Part shown: positions 33,842-42,668 of the stretch, in pieces
Layout: each line of letters starts with the position of its first letter
Numbering within the stretch: position 1 is the first letter of the stretch
Assembly: GCF_016919245.1 (NCBI RefSeq)
Contig: NZ_JAFEJA010000001.1
Location: forward strand, 5,791,501 to 5,855,500
DNA length: 64,000 nucleotides
Direction: 5' to 3'
From: Streptomyces zhihengii
GTDB lineage: Bacteria; Actinomycetota; Actinomycetes; Streptomycetales; Streptomycetaceae
Position numbers and translations under genes: made by a program
The notes under the pieces: generated by a model
The model's database searches: none
The model's input: the letters and a program-made list of their open reading frames with translations, nothing else
What the model was told of the DNA's origin: nothing

Positions 33842-34603
33842 ATGGAGACGATCAATGCTGAGAAGGCAGCTGCTGATGCGGAGCCCGTGTTAGCGGCTTT
33901 GCAGGCCCGAGGGTATGCGCTCCTCGATGTAGGCGGCGTCGCGCCCGAGTCCCCGCAGGCCCTGGAAGTCCTGGATGCCTTCCTCTCCGCCTTGGCGGAC
34001 CCGATCCAGGTGTTCGCGCGGTATTCCACCTGGCGCCCCATCGGTGTCGACCTGTCCCGTGAGCCTCACCGGTCGGAGGGCACCGGGCACTCCCCCTTGC
34101 ACACGGACTTCGTGAACGCCGAAGATCCACCGGAATACGTTCTGCTCTACTGCGCCAGGGCCGACCCCGCCGGCGGCGGTGACAGCCTCGTGGCCCGGGC
34201 TCCCCATCGCGACGATTTGCCGCCGGGCGTTGCCGAAGTACTGTCCCGGAAGGTCTATTCGCACGGCCAGGTGACAGATCTGCTGAACGTGGGACGAGAC
34301 GTCAACCCGTTCGCTGTGCTGGACCCGCAGGGTGGAGCCTTCCGCTACACAGGGCAGCTCCTCGGGAGCTGCGCCGGTGAAGAGTACGAGGCAATTCGCT
34401 TTCTGGACGGTCTTCTCCGCGACTCCACCGTGCGGTTGACCCTCCGTGAAGGCCAGGCAATTCTCCTCGATCAGCGCCGAGTCGTCCATGGACGCGGTAC
34501 GTTGGGAACGGGGCAGGAGTCGATACCGCAGCCCCTTCGCAGACTGTTGTGGCAGAGGTTTGCCCGTCCGCATGCCCCTGAAAGGATGAAGATTCAGACG
34601 TGA
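33842..34603 (+). CDS. TauD/TfdA-like 2-oxoglutarate Fe(II) dioxygenase, TTA codon
   Basis: A 253-aa protein with the facial-triad motif H-x-D (LHTDF) and the distal His in RRVVHGRG followed by Arg-rich PLRRLLWQRF, as in the TauD/TfdA and clavaminate-synthase-like group. Such enzymes hydroxylate or desaturate small molecules using 2-oxoglutarate and Fe(II). Codon 17 (33890-33892) is TTA, extremely rare in Streptomyces and read by the developmental tRNA bldA, suggesting growth-phase control. It overlaps the next gene by 4 bases. Lower GC and more A/T third positions than neighbours suggest acquired DNA. Confidence 0.8.
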   Translation: METINAEKAAADAEPVLAALQARGYALLDVGGVAPESPQALEVLDAFLSALADPIQVFARYSTWRPIGVDLSREPHRSEGTGHSPLHTDFVNAEDPPEYVLLYCARADPAGGGDSLVARAPHRDDLPPGVAEVLSRKVYSHGQVTDLLNVGRDVNPFAVLDPQGGAFRYTGQLLGSCAGEEYEAIRFLDGLLRDSTVRLTLREGQAILLDQRRVVHGRGTLGTGQESIPQPLRRLLWQRFARPHAPERMKIQT

Positions 34604-35268
34604 GCGACGCACGGAGCTCGTTGAGTTCGGATGTCCAGCGCGATGTCGAGACGCTGTGGGACTTCCACGTGAGCGACAGCGGGCGGACCAAGGCGGACTT
34701 TCTCATCGTTCTGGGAAGTCATGACACTCGTGTGGCCGACAGGGCTGCCGAGCTGTATCTGGAAGAGGAGGCCGCCCCCGTCATCGTCGTCACCGGCGGA
34801 GCGGGAAAGGTCACATCGAAAGAATGGTCGAAGCCGGAGGCTGAGATCTATGCCGAACGGCTGCGACGGGCCGGGGTTCCGCAGGCCGCGATCCTGACCG
34901 AGCCGAAGGCCTCCAACACCGGCGAGAATTTCGAGTTCTCCCGGGTTCTCCTGGAAGAGCATGGTGTCCCGTCCGGCTCCGCGATCATCGTGTCCAAGCC
35001 CTACATGGCGCAACGGGCGACGGCCACGGCCCGGAAGCGGTGGCCGGCGGTCGACTGGCGCACCAGGCCGCCGAGGACGACGGTGTGGGAGTACCCGACC
35101 GACGAAGTGCCCTTGACGAGGATGATCAATCTCATGGTCGGCGACCTGCAGCGACTCAGGGTGTACGCGGAGAAGGGGTTCCAGGCGCCGGTGGAGGTGC
35201 CCGAAGCCGTATGGTCCGCCTACGAGCGTCTGGCCGCTGCGGGGTTCGACCAGTTCGTCCTCGACTGA
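34600..35268 (+). CDS. YdcF-like (DUF218) protein
   Basis: A 222-aa protein of the YdcF/ElyC/SanA (DUF218) superfamily but without membrane anchor: FLIVLGSHDTRVADRAAELY, VIVVTGGAGK, SKPEAEIYAERLRRAGVP, EPKASNTGENFEFSR are the family blocks. Some members bind SAM or act near the envelope; activity is unknown. GTG start overlaps the dioxygenase stop by 4 bases and the next gene starts 15 bases downstream, so the three form an operon. Confidence 0.8.
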   Translation: MSDARSSLSSDVQRDVETLWDFHVSDSGRTKADFLIVLGSHDTRVADRAAELYLEEEAAPVIVVTGGAGKVTSKEWSKPEAEIYAERLRRAGVPQAAILTEPKASNTGENFEFSRVLLEEHGVPSGSAIIVSKPYMAQRATATARKRWPAVDWRTRPPRTTVWEYPTDEVPLTRMINLMVGDLQRLRVYAEKGFQAPVEVPEAVWSAYERLAAAGFDQFVLD

Positions 35269-35282
35269 GCCGTGGCATCGCC

Positions 35283-36224
35283 ATGTCCTCTCCACCGCAG
35301 AGCCCGGCCGAATCGGCGCGATGGGACTGGGCCGTACCGCTGTTGACCTCGGCGCAGATGCGTGAACGCATCGTGAGCAGCAAGGATTTCGCGGACCAGT
35401 TCTTCCTTCTTGAAGCGCGTCGTCTTCGCAAGGTCTACATCTCCACGGGCAATCCGCATCTCGCCTACAGTTGTGGAACGGCCGTCGCGGCCTTCGGTCG
35501 AAAAGTCGGCGTCGAGGGATCGGTGGGTCTGGCGCTCATCGAGTCCGGGCTCGCAGAGATGCTCATCTCCGGCGGCACGTCGTCCGCCGACATGTTCAGG
35601 GCGGAAAGACATCTTGTCGTCGCGCGTGACCATTTGGAGAAATCGCGCCACACATCCATGGTTTCACAGGCTCTCGGCCAGTGGTACATGCTCATATCGA
35701 TCTGCTACAAGGCGCGCCGCGGCCCCTACGAGGAGATCCTCCGTGAGGCCGCCGACGATCCCTGGATGGCAACACGTGCGAGCCACGGTGACCGCGTCCC
35801 GCCGGCACGTCAGGAGGTCATGCGTCGACAGGATCTCCAGGGGCACATGGAACTGTTGGAAGATGCCTCGACCTACAAGAGCGAGCGGCCTCTGGAGTAC
35901 TACCGTACGGTCAAACGGGTGGTCGAGTTCCTTGCCAATCGAGGTATGACGGACAGCGTTTCAAGAATCGAGAAGGAGTTCGTCTCCGCCTTCCTGAGAG
36001 TCAGTGATCGGACGACTCTCGTCGGAAAGATCTCTTTCGCCAAGAACGTGGCGCAGATCTCCGCGCTCAAGGGGAATCATGACGCTGCCCGCCACATCCT
36101 GCGAACGGTTCGGGGCAAGGCAGTGCAGGGCGGGCTGCACGGTCAGATACGGCAACTCGACGGCATCGCCAGGGCTATCGACCAGGGCGACGTCAGGGGC
36201 GCCCTCCAGACGTTTCGCGTGTGA
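35283..36224 (+). CDS. unknown all-helical (TPR-like) protein
   Basis: A 313-aa soluble protein with no recognised motif. The sequence is strongly helical with repeated A-x3-G/A-x-A patterns (GNPHLAYSCGTAVAAFGRKV; FAKNVAQISALKGNHDAARH), consistent with degenerate TPR repeats. The middle (about 150-200) is charged. ATG at 35283. It follows the YdcF gene by 15 bases and converges on the next gene, overlapping it by 32 bp. A protein-protein interaction or regulatory role is possible; no function is claimed. Confidence 0.65.
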   Translation: MSSPPQSPAESARWDWAVPLLTSAQMRERIVSSKDFADQFFLLEARRLRKVYISTGNPHLAYSCGTAVAAFGRKVGVEGSVGLALIESGLAEMLISGGTSSADMFRAERHLVVARDHLEKSRHTSMVSQALGQWYMLISICYKARRGPYEEILREAADDPWMATRASHGDRVPPARQEVMRRQDLQGHMELLEDASTYKSERPLEYYRTVKRVVEFLANRGMTDSVSRIEKEFVSAFLRVSDRTTLVGKISFAKNVAQISALKGNHDAARHILRTVRGKAVQGGLHGQIRQLDGIARAIDQGDVRGALQTFRV

Positions 36225-36414
36225 CAGCGCTTTCCCCGGATTCCACCGGCGCATGTCCGGCCGTTCCCCTTCGCGCCGCACGGCGCAGCTCCTGAAAGGC
36301 CAGCACCACGGGAATCCAGGACCTGATCAGTGCTTCGACAGCATCCGAGAGCTTTCCCATCGCGTACACGACGGCAACGACTCCGGCCACGATTCCCAGC
36401 ACGGTGATGGACAT
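36193..36414 (-). CDS. small single-pass membrane protein (73 aa)
   Basis: An N-terminal hydrophobic helix (ITVLGIVAGVVAVVYAMG), a short amphipathic segment and a basic/polar tail (AARRGTAGHAPVESGESAV). ATG at 36414 has AGGGGAG 5 bases upstream, which supports a real gene. The 3' end overlaps the convergent helical-protein gene. No family recognised. Confidence 0.6.
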   Translation of the reverse strand: MSITVLGIVAGVVAVVYAMGKLSDAVEALIRSWIPVVLAFQELRRAARRGTAGHAPVESGESAVTRETSGGRP

Positions 36415-36568
36415 GATGACTCCCCTTCGCTCAACGGATGAGGTCTGCAACCGCAGTTCGTGAACCTGATGTGGTTCAGCTCCGACTATTGCGGCCGCCT
36501 CAGGTGTCCGGCGATGCCGTCCGACGAAGTCGGACACCGGCGGTGCGGGAGCGCGGTGGAGGTCCACA

Positions 36569-39046
36569 GTGCTCCTGCCAGAAAACGGATTCGCCGCAGT
36601 CCTTCATCAGGCGTGGCTCCGAGCCGGTCAGCCGTCCATGCGCGCCCTGGCCCGTACGTCCGGCCGGTCGGCCCAGATGGTCAACTCGACGCTGCGAGGT
36701 GAGACCCTTCCCCGCACCTGGGAGGACGCTGCCGCGGTGGTAGAGGCCGTTGTCACGGCGGGAGTGCGCGCGTCAGGGTGGTCTGACGCCGCTCAGGTGC
36801 GCGATCGCTGCCTGGACGCCTATCGGCGTGAGAACGAGTCACGGGTGTCGGTCCGCAGTGCCCTGCGCCGAGGCGCCGAGGCCGAGCACCGGCTCGACGG
36901 AACCTCCTCGTTTCAGGAGACGGGGCGCGGCATCCGGCGTCCCTCCGGCGACCGAGCGGTGAGTGAATGGAGCGCACTGGAGCTCGGGGTGCACCGCTCC
37001 ATCGCGAGCTTGCCTTCGCACGCCGCCGTGGCTCCGGACACCTGTGCCGCCGGCGCTCCGGTGCCGGAGCAGTCGCAACCGGCCTATGCCGTCCGGGACC
37101 ACGACCGGATCCTGCGAGCTGTGCTCACCGGCGCCCTGGAAGGGCCGGTGACGGCCTTCCTGGTCGGCGGCTCGTCGACCGGCAAGACACGCAGCGCCGT
37201 CGAGGCCGTGCGCGCCGTCATGCCGGACTGGCGGCTGGTCTTCCCCACGACGGCACGGAGCCTGCGGAGTTTCCTGGAGGCGGAACCGGAGCCCACGCGG
37301 ACGGTGATCTGGCTGGACGAACTGCAGATGCACCTGGACGGCCCGGCGGGCGAGCAGGCGGCTGCTGCGCTGCGTGAACTTCATCAGTACTTCCGCGGCC
37401 CGGTCGCCGTGGTGGGAACCATCTGGCCGCGCTTCTGGCGACAACTGGTCGGCGAGCCCAAGGTCGCCGTACGCGACAAGCACCAGCAGGCGCGGCGACT
37501 TCTGCGGTCCGTCCATCGGGTCAATGTCCCCGGAGCTCTTACCGACCGCGAGTTGAGGCATGTACGCCAACTTGCCCGAAAGGACTCCCGCATCCGGGCG
37601 GCGCTGTCCGCCGCCGGCGACACAGGGGCTCTCGTGCAGAACCTCGCGGGCGGGCCGGCGCTCATCGAAGCCTACGAGGACAACGACGCTCCTGTGCGCG
37701 CTGTGCTGACGGCGGCCATGGACCTGTGGCGCCTGGGGTACAGGAGCCCGATCCCGCAGCACGTGCTGGAGATCGCGGCATCCGGCTACTTCCCCGAACG
37801 GCAGGCCCCGCCCGGGCCGCGTTGGTTCGCCGCTGCCCTCGGGCCGGCCTGCGAGGCGGTCAAGGGTGCCATCGCGCCGCTGGACCTCGTCGACGACGGC
37901 GAGCAATCCTGCTATCGGCTGGCCGACTACCTGGCTCAGCACGGCTATCAGCTTCTGCACGGAAGGTCCCCGGCGGCGGCGTTGTGGGACGCACTCGCCC
38001 GGACACCGCCGCCGGCGGAGGACGCCGCCCGACTCGCCTCCGCGGCGTCTTCCCGCGGCTACTACCGGTACGCGGATCTCCTGTGGGGACGACTCGCTTC
38101 CACCGGGGATACCGCGGCCATGCGGAGGTTGGCCGAGTTGTGCGTACAACTCGACCGCGGCAGCGAGGCGGCCGCGTGGTGGCAGCGCGCCGCGGCCGCA
38201 GGTGACCGAGAGGCGGAGTCACAGCTGGGCGGGACAGCCGACGAGGAGGCTGAGGACACCGGGCGCATCGATGGGCGAACCACGGACGAGGGCGATGAAA
38301 GCGATGAAAGCGAGGAGGGCGATGAGGGCGATGAGGGCGAGAACTGGCTGGCCCGAGTGCTCGAGGACAGCGGCCAGAACATGGCGCTGGCGGAATGGCA
38401 CGTACATACCGACCGCCAAAGGGCGGAGCGTTCCTCCGCCGAACCAGGGGTCCCGAACCCGACCGACGGGACCCCGCTCGGTTCGCTGCCGCCCGATGCG
38501 CCAATCGGTCGGTCACCCGCGGGCGAAGGTGCCTGGCACCTGCCGTTCGTGACGGAGCTGCTCGACAACTCGTCCGAGGGCGCCGAGCTCGAACGGGCCT
38601 GGGTGTCCGCCCTCACGGCGGGGGACGACGCCGCGGTCCTGTCGCTGATGGAACAGCTGGGCCCCCTGGTGGCAGAACGCATGACTGCCCGGGAGGCCCA
38701 GTTGCGGATGGCGGCACGTACGGGTGCGCCGGCCGATCTGTGGGCCCTGGCCGGTCTTCTGGAGGGCACGGGGCGCGTCGAGGAGGCCGAGGCGATCTGG
38801 CAGAGGGCGGCGGAGTCCGGCGACGCCGAGGCGATGTGGCGGTTGGCCGACCTCATGGTGAAGGCCGATCGCCTGAGTGAGGCACGCGGGTGGTGGCGAC
38901 GAGCGGCGGACACCGACAGTGACACCGGCATGATGGTCCGCCTCGTCTCCCTCCTGCGCCGAGCCGGCCTCACCCAGGACGCGGATCGCCTCACCCGCTA
39001 CGGCCGCGACGCAGACGGGCGCCCGGCGGCCCCGTGGTACGACTGA
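36569..39046 (+). CDS. HTH / P-loop ATPase / Sel1-TPR protein (STAND-like)
   Basis: An 825-aa protein starting at GTG 36569 with GGAGGT 6 bases upstream. Residues ~8-65 form an HTH-like module (SMRALARTSGRSAQMVNSTL, then GETLPRTWEDAAAVVEAVV) like those at the N-terminus of actinobacterial STAND proteins. A P-loop at ~200 (FLVGGSSTGKTRSA) and Walker B at ~247 (TVIWLDELQ) show an ATPase. The C-terminal half has Sel1/TPR-like repeats (AMRRLAELCVQLDRGSEAAA; AMWRLADLMVKADRLSEARG) and an acidic low-complexity spacer (DESDESEEGDEGDEGE). STAND proteins act as ligand-triggered switches in signalling or anti-phage defence; which applies here is unknown. Confidence 0.75.
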   Translation: MLLPENGFAAVLHQAWLRAGQPSMRALARTSGRSAQMVNSTLRGETLPRTWEDAAAVVEAVVTAGVRASGWSDAAQVRDRCLDAYRRENESRVSVRSALRRGAEAEHRLDGTSSFQETGRGIRRPSGDRAVSEWSALELGVHRSIASLPSHAAVAPDTCAAGAPVPEQSQPAYAVRDHDRILRAVLTGALEGPVTAFLVGGSSTGKTRSAVEAVRAVMPDWRLVFPTTARSLRSFLEAEPEPTRTVIWLDELQMHLDGPAGEQAAAALRELHQYFRGPVAVVGTIWPRFWRQLVGEPKVAVRDKHQQARRLLRSVHRVNVPGALTDRELRHVRQLARKDSRIRAALSAAGDTGALVQNLAGGPALIEAYEDNDAPVRAVLTAAMDLWRLGYRSPIPQHVLEIAASGYFPERQAPPGPRWFAAALGPACEAVKGAIAPLDLVDDGEQSCYRLADYLAQHGYQLLHGRSPAAALWDALARTPPPAEDAARLASAASSRGYYRYADLLWGRLASTGDTAAMRRLAELCVQLDRGSEAAAWWQRAAAAGDREAESQLGGTADEEAEDTGRIDGRTTDEGDESDESEEGDEGDEGENWLARVLEDSGQNMALAEWHVHTDRQRAERSSAEPGVPNPTDGTPLGSLPPDAPIGRSPAGEGAWHLPFVTELLDNSSEGAELERAWVSALTAGDDAAVLSLMEQLGPLVAERMTAREAQLRMAARTGAPADLWALAGLLEGTGRVEEAEAIWQRAAESGDAEAMWRLADLMVKADRLSEARGWWRRAADTDSDTGMMVRLVSLLRRAGLTQDADRLTRYGRDADGRPAAPWYD

Positions 39047-39209
39047 CCGGCCTGACGCTCCGGGGATACGGGCCTCGCGGGGCCACCACCGTGTGTCCGT
39101 GGTCCGTCACGAGGTGTGGAGCGTCTGGCGTGGCGCGGCCGGGGTAGGCGGCGAGTACAGATGCCGGGTCCGGTGAGCGGGGCCCGCTGGAGATCCGACA
39201 GGTGGAACC

Positions 39210-40415
39210 GTGACGAGTACATGTGACGAACAGAGATCCACGGCCCCGGCCGCCTCCCTTGTTGAGCGGAAGCAGCGGATGCGGCGGCGGCTGGAGCGGC
39301 TGATCGGGATCGCCGCCACCGAGGGGAACGCGCTGCTGCCGCTGCGCAACGGGGACGAGATCTTCGCCGCGATGCTGGACAGCATCCGCGCGGCGGAGCA
39401 CACCGTGGACATGATGACGTTCGTGTACTGGCGCGGGGAGATCGCCCGCCTGTTCGCGGAGGCGCTCGCCGACCGCGCCCGGGACGGGGTGCGGGTGCGG
39501 CTGCTGCTGGACGGCTTCGGCAGCCGGCTGATCGAGCCGGATCTGCTGGATCTGATGGACCGGGCCGGCGTCGAGGTGGCCTGGTTCCGCAAGCCCCTGT
39601 ACCTGTCGCCGCTCAAGCAGAACCACCGGTGCCACCGCAAGGTGCTCGTGGTGGACGAGGAGGTGGCCTACACCGGCGGGGTGGGGATCGCCGAGGAGTG
39701 GTGCGGCGACGCCCGGAACGCCAACGAGTGGCGGGACACCCATGTCCAGGTCCGCGGGCCCGCGGTCGACGGCATCGCCGCCGCGTTCGCGCAGAACTGG
39801 GCGGAGTGCCACGACTGCCTCTTCGACGACCGGGACCGCTTCATCGTCCACGAACCGCAGGGTGACGCGATCGTCCAGGTCGTCCGCGGGTCGGCCAGCT
39901 TCGGCTGGCAGGACATGCAGACCCTGATACGGGTCATGCTCGAATCCGCGCAGGAGCGCTTCCGGCTGGCCACCGCCTACTTCGCCCCCGACCAGTACTT
40001 CATCGACCTGCTGTGCGCGACGGCCCGGCGCGGTGTCGAGGTGGAGATCCTGCTGCCCGGCCCCCACACCGACAAGCGGGTCTGCCAGCTCGCCGGCCAG
40101 AACCACTACGAGGAGCTCCTCTCCTGCGGTGTGCGCATCCACCAGTACCAGCCGACGATGATGCACGCCAAGGTCATCACGGTGGACCGGATCGCCGCGC
40201 TCACCGGCTCCACCAACTTCAACCGGCGCTCCCTCGACCACGACGAAGAGGTCATGCTCGCGGTCCTCGACGAGGAGTTCACCGCCACCCTCGACCGCCA
40301 CTTCGACGAGGACGTCCGGGCGAGCGAGCTGATGGTGCCCGGCCGCTGGAAGCGGCGCCCCGTCGGCCAGCGGCTGGCCGAGCTGTCGGTCGCCCCCATC
40401 CGGCGCTTCCTGTGA
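39210..40415 (+). CDS. phospholipase D family, cardiolipin synthase-like
   Basis: A 401-aa protein with two HKD motifs, HRKVLVVDEEVAYTGG and HAKVITVDRIAALTGSTNFN, the bipartite active site of PLD enzymes. The arrangement and length match ClsA/ClsB-type cardiolipin synthases, but there is no N-terminal membrane helix, only a hydrophilic leader, so other phosphatidyl-transfer or phosphodiesterase activity is possible. GTG start at 39210. It lies at the right edge of the accessory block. Confidence 0.85.
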   Translation: MTSTCDEQRSTAPAASLVERKQRMRRRLERLIGIAATEGNALLPLRNGDEIFAAMLDSIRAAEHTVDMMTFVYWRGEIARLFAEALADRARDGVRVRLLLDGFGSRLIEPDLLDLMDRAGVEVAWFRKPLYLSPLKQNHRCHRKVLVVDEEVAYTGGVGIAEEWCGDARNANEWRDTHVQVRGPAVDGIAAAFAQNWAECHDCLFDDRDRFIVHEPQGDAIVQVVRGSASFGWQDMQTLIRVMLESAQERFRLATAYFAPDQYFIDLLCATARRGVEVEILLPGPHTDKRVCQLAGQNHYEELLSCGVRIHQYQPTMMHAKVITVDRIAALTGSTNFNRRSLDHDEEVMLAVLDEEFTATLDRHFDEDVRASELMVPGRWKRRPVGQRLAELSVAPIRRFL

Positions 40416-40564
40416 CCGGCCGGGGGCCGGAGGGGGCGCAGCGCGGCCGCGCCGCGCGAGTCGGCACCCCGGACACGTGAACGTCCCCGAGCAGGGCACA
40501 CGTTGAGTCAAGTGATCATCACGGCGCCCCGATGGGGCGTCCGAGGAGGGGGTGACCGCCGCGT

Positions 40565-41461
40565 ATGACCGTACCCATCCGACGGCCACGGCCGGTGACG
40601 GCACGACGGGCCTTCAGTCTCCGGCAGACGGTGCTGTTCTTCGCGCTGATCGCGACGGCGCTGTGCGGGGCCGCGCTCACACTGAAACTCATGGCCGGAG
40701 CGGTCGGCGACAACCCGGTGACGGGGGTGCTCGTGGCCGGTGCGGTGGTCGCCGCGGCGGCCTGGCTGCGCAAGGCGCGCCGCCGCCGTGCCGCGGCCCG
40801 TCTCGCCGGATCGCTGGTGGAGGCCACCTACCGGGCGGCCGAACTCCCCCTGCGGGAGCCCGCGCCGGCCGTAGCCGGGACGGCGGGGGTCCTCCCCGGC
40901 GAGCCCGAGCCGACGAGGATCCTCCCCGGGGCGGGGGACGTGCTCGTGGAGCCGCGGGAGGAGTTCGCGGAGCCCCGGGAGGTGTTCGCCGAGCCGGGAG
41001 ACGTGCTCGCGGAGCCCGGAGTGGTGCTGGACGACCCGGGGCCGGAGACCTTCGAGGCCGCCGACTACGGCGCCATGGACGCCCTCGCCTTCGAGCACGC
41101 CGTGGCGGCCCTGTGCGAACGGGACGGCTGCACCGACGTGGAGGTCGTCGGCGGTGCCGGTGACCTGGGGGCGGACGTCCTCGCGACCGCCCCGGACGGC
41201 CGGCGCGTGGTCGTCCAGTGCAAGCGCTACGGCCCCGTGAACAAGGTCGGCTCCCAGGAGGTGCAGCGCTTCGGGGGCACCTGTTTCGCCGTGCACGAGG
41301 CGCAGGTCGCGGTCGTCGTGACCACGGGGGAGTTCACCGGGCCCGCCGCCGACTACGCCGCGCAGTGCGGCATCCGGTGCGTGGACCACGCGGGCCTGGT
41401 CGCCTGGACCGAGGGCACCGGCCCCGCGCCGTGGGACGAGCCGGTGCCGGAGCCCGGCTGA
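40565..41461 (+). CDS. membrane-anchored Mrr-type restriction endonuclease
   Basis: A 298-aa protein: two hydrophobic helices (about 20-40 and 50-65), an acidic/Pro/Val stalk with degenerate 8-residue repeats (EPREEFAEPREVFAEPGDVL), then a C-terminal Mrr_cat/PD-(D/E)XK domain (about 175-290) with GADVLATAPDGRR and the VVVQCKRYG QxK motif. Mrr nucleases cut modified DNA; the membrane form is common in Streptomyces and its target is unclear. ATG at 40565. Confidence 0.8.
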   Translation: MTVPIRRPRPVTARRAFSLRQTVLFFALIATALCGAALTLKLMAGAVGDNPVTGVLVAGAVVAAAAWLRKARRRRAAARLAGSLVEATYRAAELPLREPAPAVAGTAGVLPGEPEPTRILPGAGDVLVEPREEFAEPREVFAEPGDVLAEPGVVLDDPGPETFEAADYGAMDALAFEHAVAALCERDGCTDVEVVGGAGDLGADVLATAPDGRRVVVQCKRYGPVNKVGSQEVQRFGGTCFAVHEAQVAVVVTTGEFTGPAADYAAQCGIRCVDHAGLVAWTEGTGPAPWDEPVPEPG

Positions 41462-41568
41462 GGGGACGGGGGCCGGGGCGGACCGGTGTCGGAGCCAGGC
41501 TGAGGTGTAGGGGCGGCGCCCGGGGCGTGCCGGGTGCCGGGTGACGATACGTGCGGGGGTGCCGCGGC

Positions 41569-42468
41569 TCAGGCGGAGGACGTCCCCAGGTCGTACCGCT
41601 CCTTGAGCAGTTCCAGATGCATCCAGCTCTCGACCTCCCGCACCCCCGGCAGGGCCCGCAGGGAGTCGAGGGTGGCCCGTACCGCGCCGAGCGATTCCGC
41701 GGAGACGGTGCCGACCAGTTCCGCGCGGCCCAGGCAGGCCGAGAGGAACGTGACGCGCTCCCAGCCGGCGAGTTCGGCCGCCACCGGCTCGCGGTCGCCG
41801 GTGAGCCGGACGGCGAAGCCGCACAGATAGCCGAGGCCCAGCACCTCGGGCCGCACCAGCGCCAGCACCTTCACCACACCGCCGTCCAGCAGGCGCAGCG
41901 TCCGGGAGCGGGTGGCGCCGGGGGAGAGGCCGACGCGTTCGGCGAGGTCGGCGAAGGGCAGCCGTCCGTCGCGCTCCAGTTCGGCGAGGATCCGCCGGTC
42001 CGTCCCGTCCAGTTCGCCCGCCGACGGGCTCCGGGTGAGCAGATACGGGTCCTTGAGGTGCCGCACGCCGGTCAGCGGGTCCAGTGCCGCCACACCGGGC
42101 AGGGCGCGCACCCGCGCGATCGCGGTGTCCAGCGCGTCGAACCCCTCCGTGCGCAGCTCGGCCATCACGGCGTGACGGCCGGCGATCAGGGAGACGAAGG
42201 GCGCCTCGCGCATCGCCGCGATCCGGCGCGCGACCTCCTCGGCCGGTCCGTCGGTGCCGACCGACAGATGGGCGGACGCCGTCAGTCCGCGCACCTCGGG
42301 GTGGACCACGGCGACGACCCGCACGGCGCCCGATTCGAGCAGCCGCTGCACGCGGGCCCGCGTCGCCGGCCGGGACAGGCCCACCCGCTGGGCGAGGGTC
42401 TCATAGGCGAGGCGGCCGTCGGTCTGCAGTTCGCGGACGACGGCCAGGTCGATGCGGTCCAGATCCAC
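41569..42468 (-). CDS. Lrp/AsnC regulator with two HTH-RAM modules
   Basis: A 299-aa regulator made of two AsnC modules. The first HTH is RIDLAVVRELQTDGRLAYET followed by RVGLSRPATRARVQRL; the second is ELDGTDRRILAELERDGRLP then RVGLSPGATRSRTLRLL. Each is followed by a RAM-type ligand domain. GTG at 42468 is preferred (GAGGGG 8 bases upstream); an extension to GTG 42540 adds 24 disordered residues with no RBS. Divergent from the 2-hydroxyacid dehydrogenase, which it probably controls in response to an amino or organic acid. Confidence 0.85.
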   Translation of the reverse strand: MDLDRIDLAVVRELQTDGRLAYETLAQRVGLSRPATRARVQRLLESGAVRVVAVVHPEVRGLTASAHLSVGTDGPAEEVARRIAAMREAPFVSLIAGRHAVMAELRTEGFDALDTAIARVRALPGVAALDPLTGVRHLKDPYLLTRSPSAGELDGTDRRILAELERDGRLPFADLAERVGLSPGATRSRTLRLLDGGVVKVLALVRPEVLGLGYLCGFAVRLTGDREPVAAELAGWERVTFLSACLGRAELVGTVSAESLGAVRATLDSLRALPGVREVESWMHLELLKERYDLGTSSA

Positions 42469-42668
42469 CTGGCGATCCCCTCGGGTCGGCGGCCCGTCCT
42501 GCGCGCGTCCGCGCCCGGGTCCGGTGACATTCTCGGTCACCGCGCGCGGGGGCGGGTGCGAAGGTGATCGGCGTCACGGACGTACGCCTGGACAGGGATG
42601 GACAGATGGATGAAGCGGATCGTAAGTTCACCTTGTCATTGACCGACGAATCGTCTGCCGAGGCTTGT

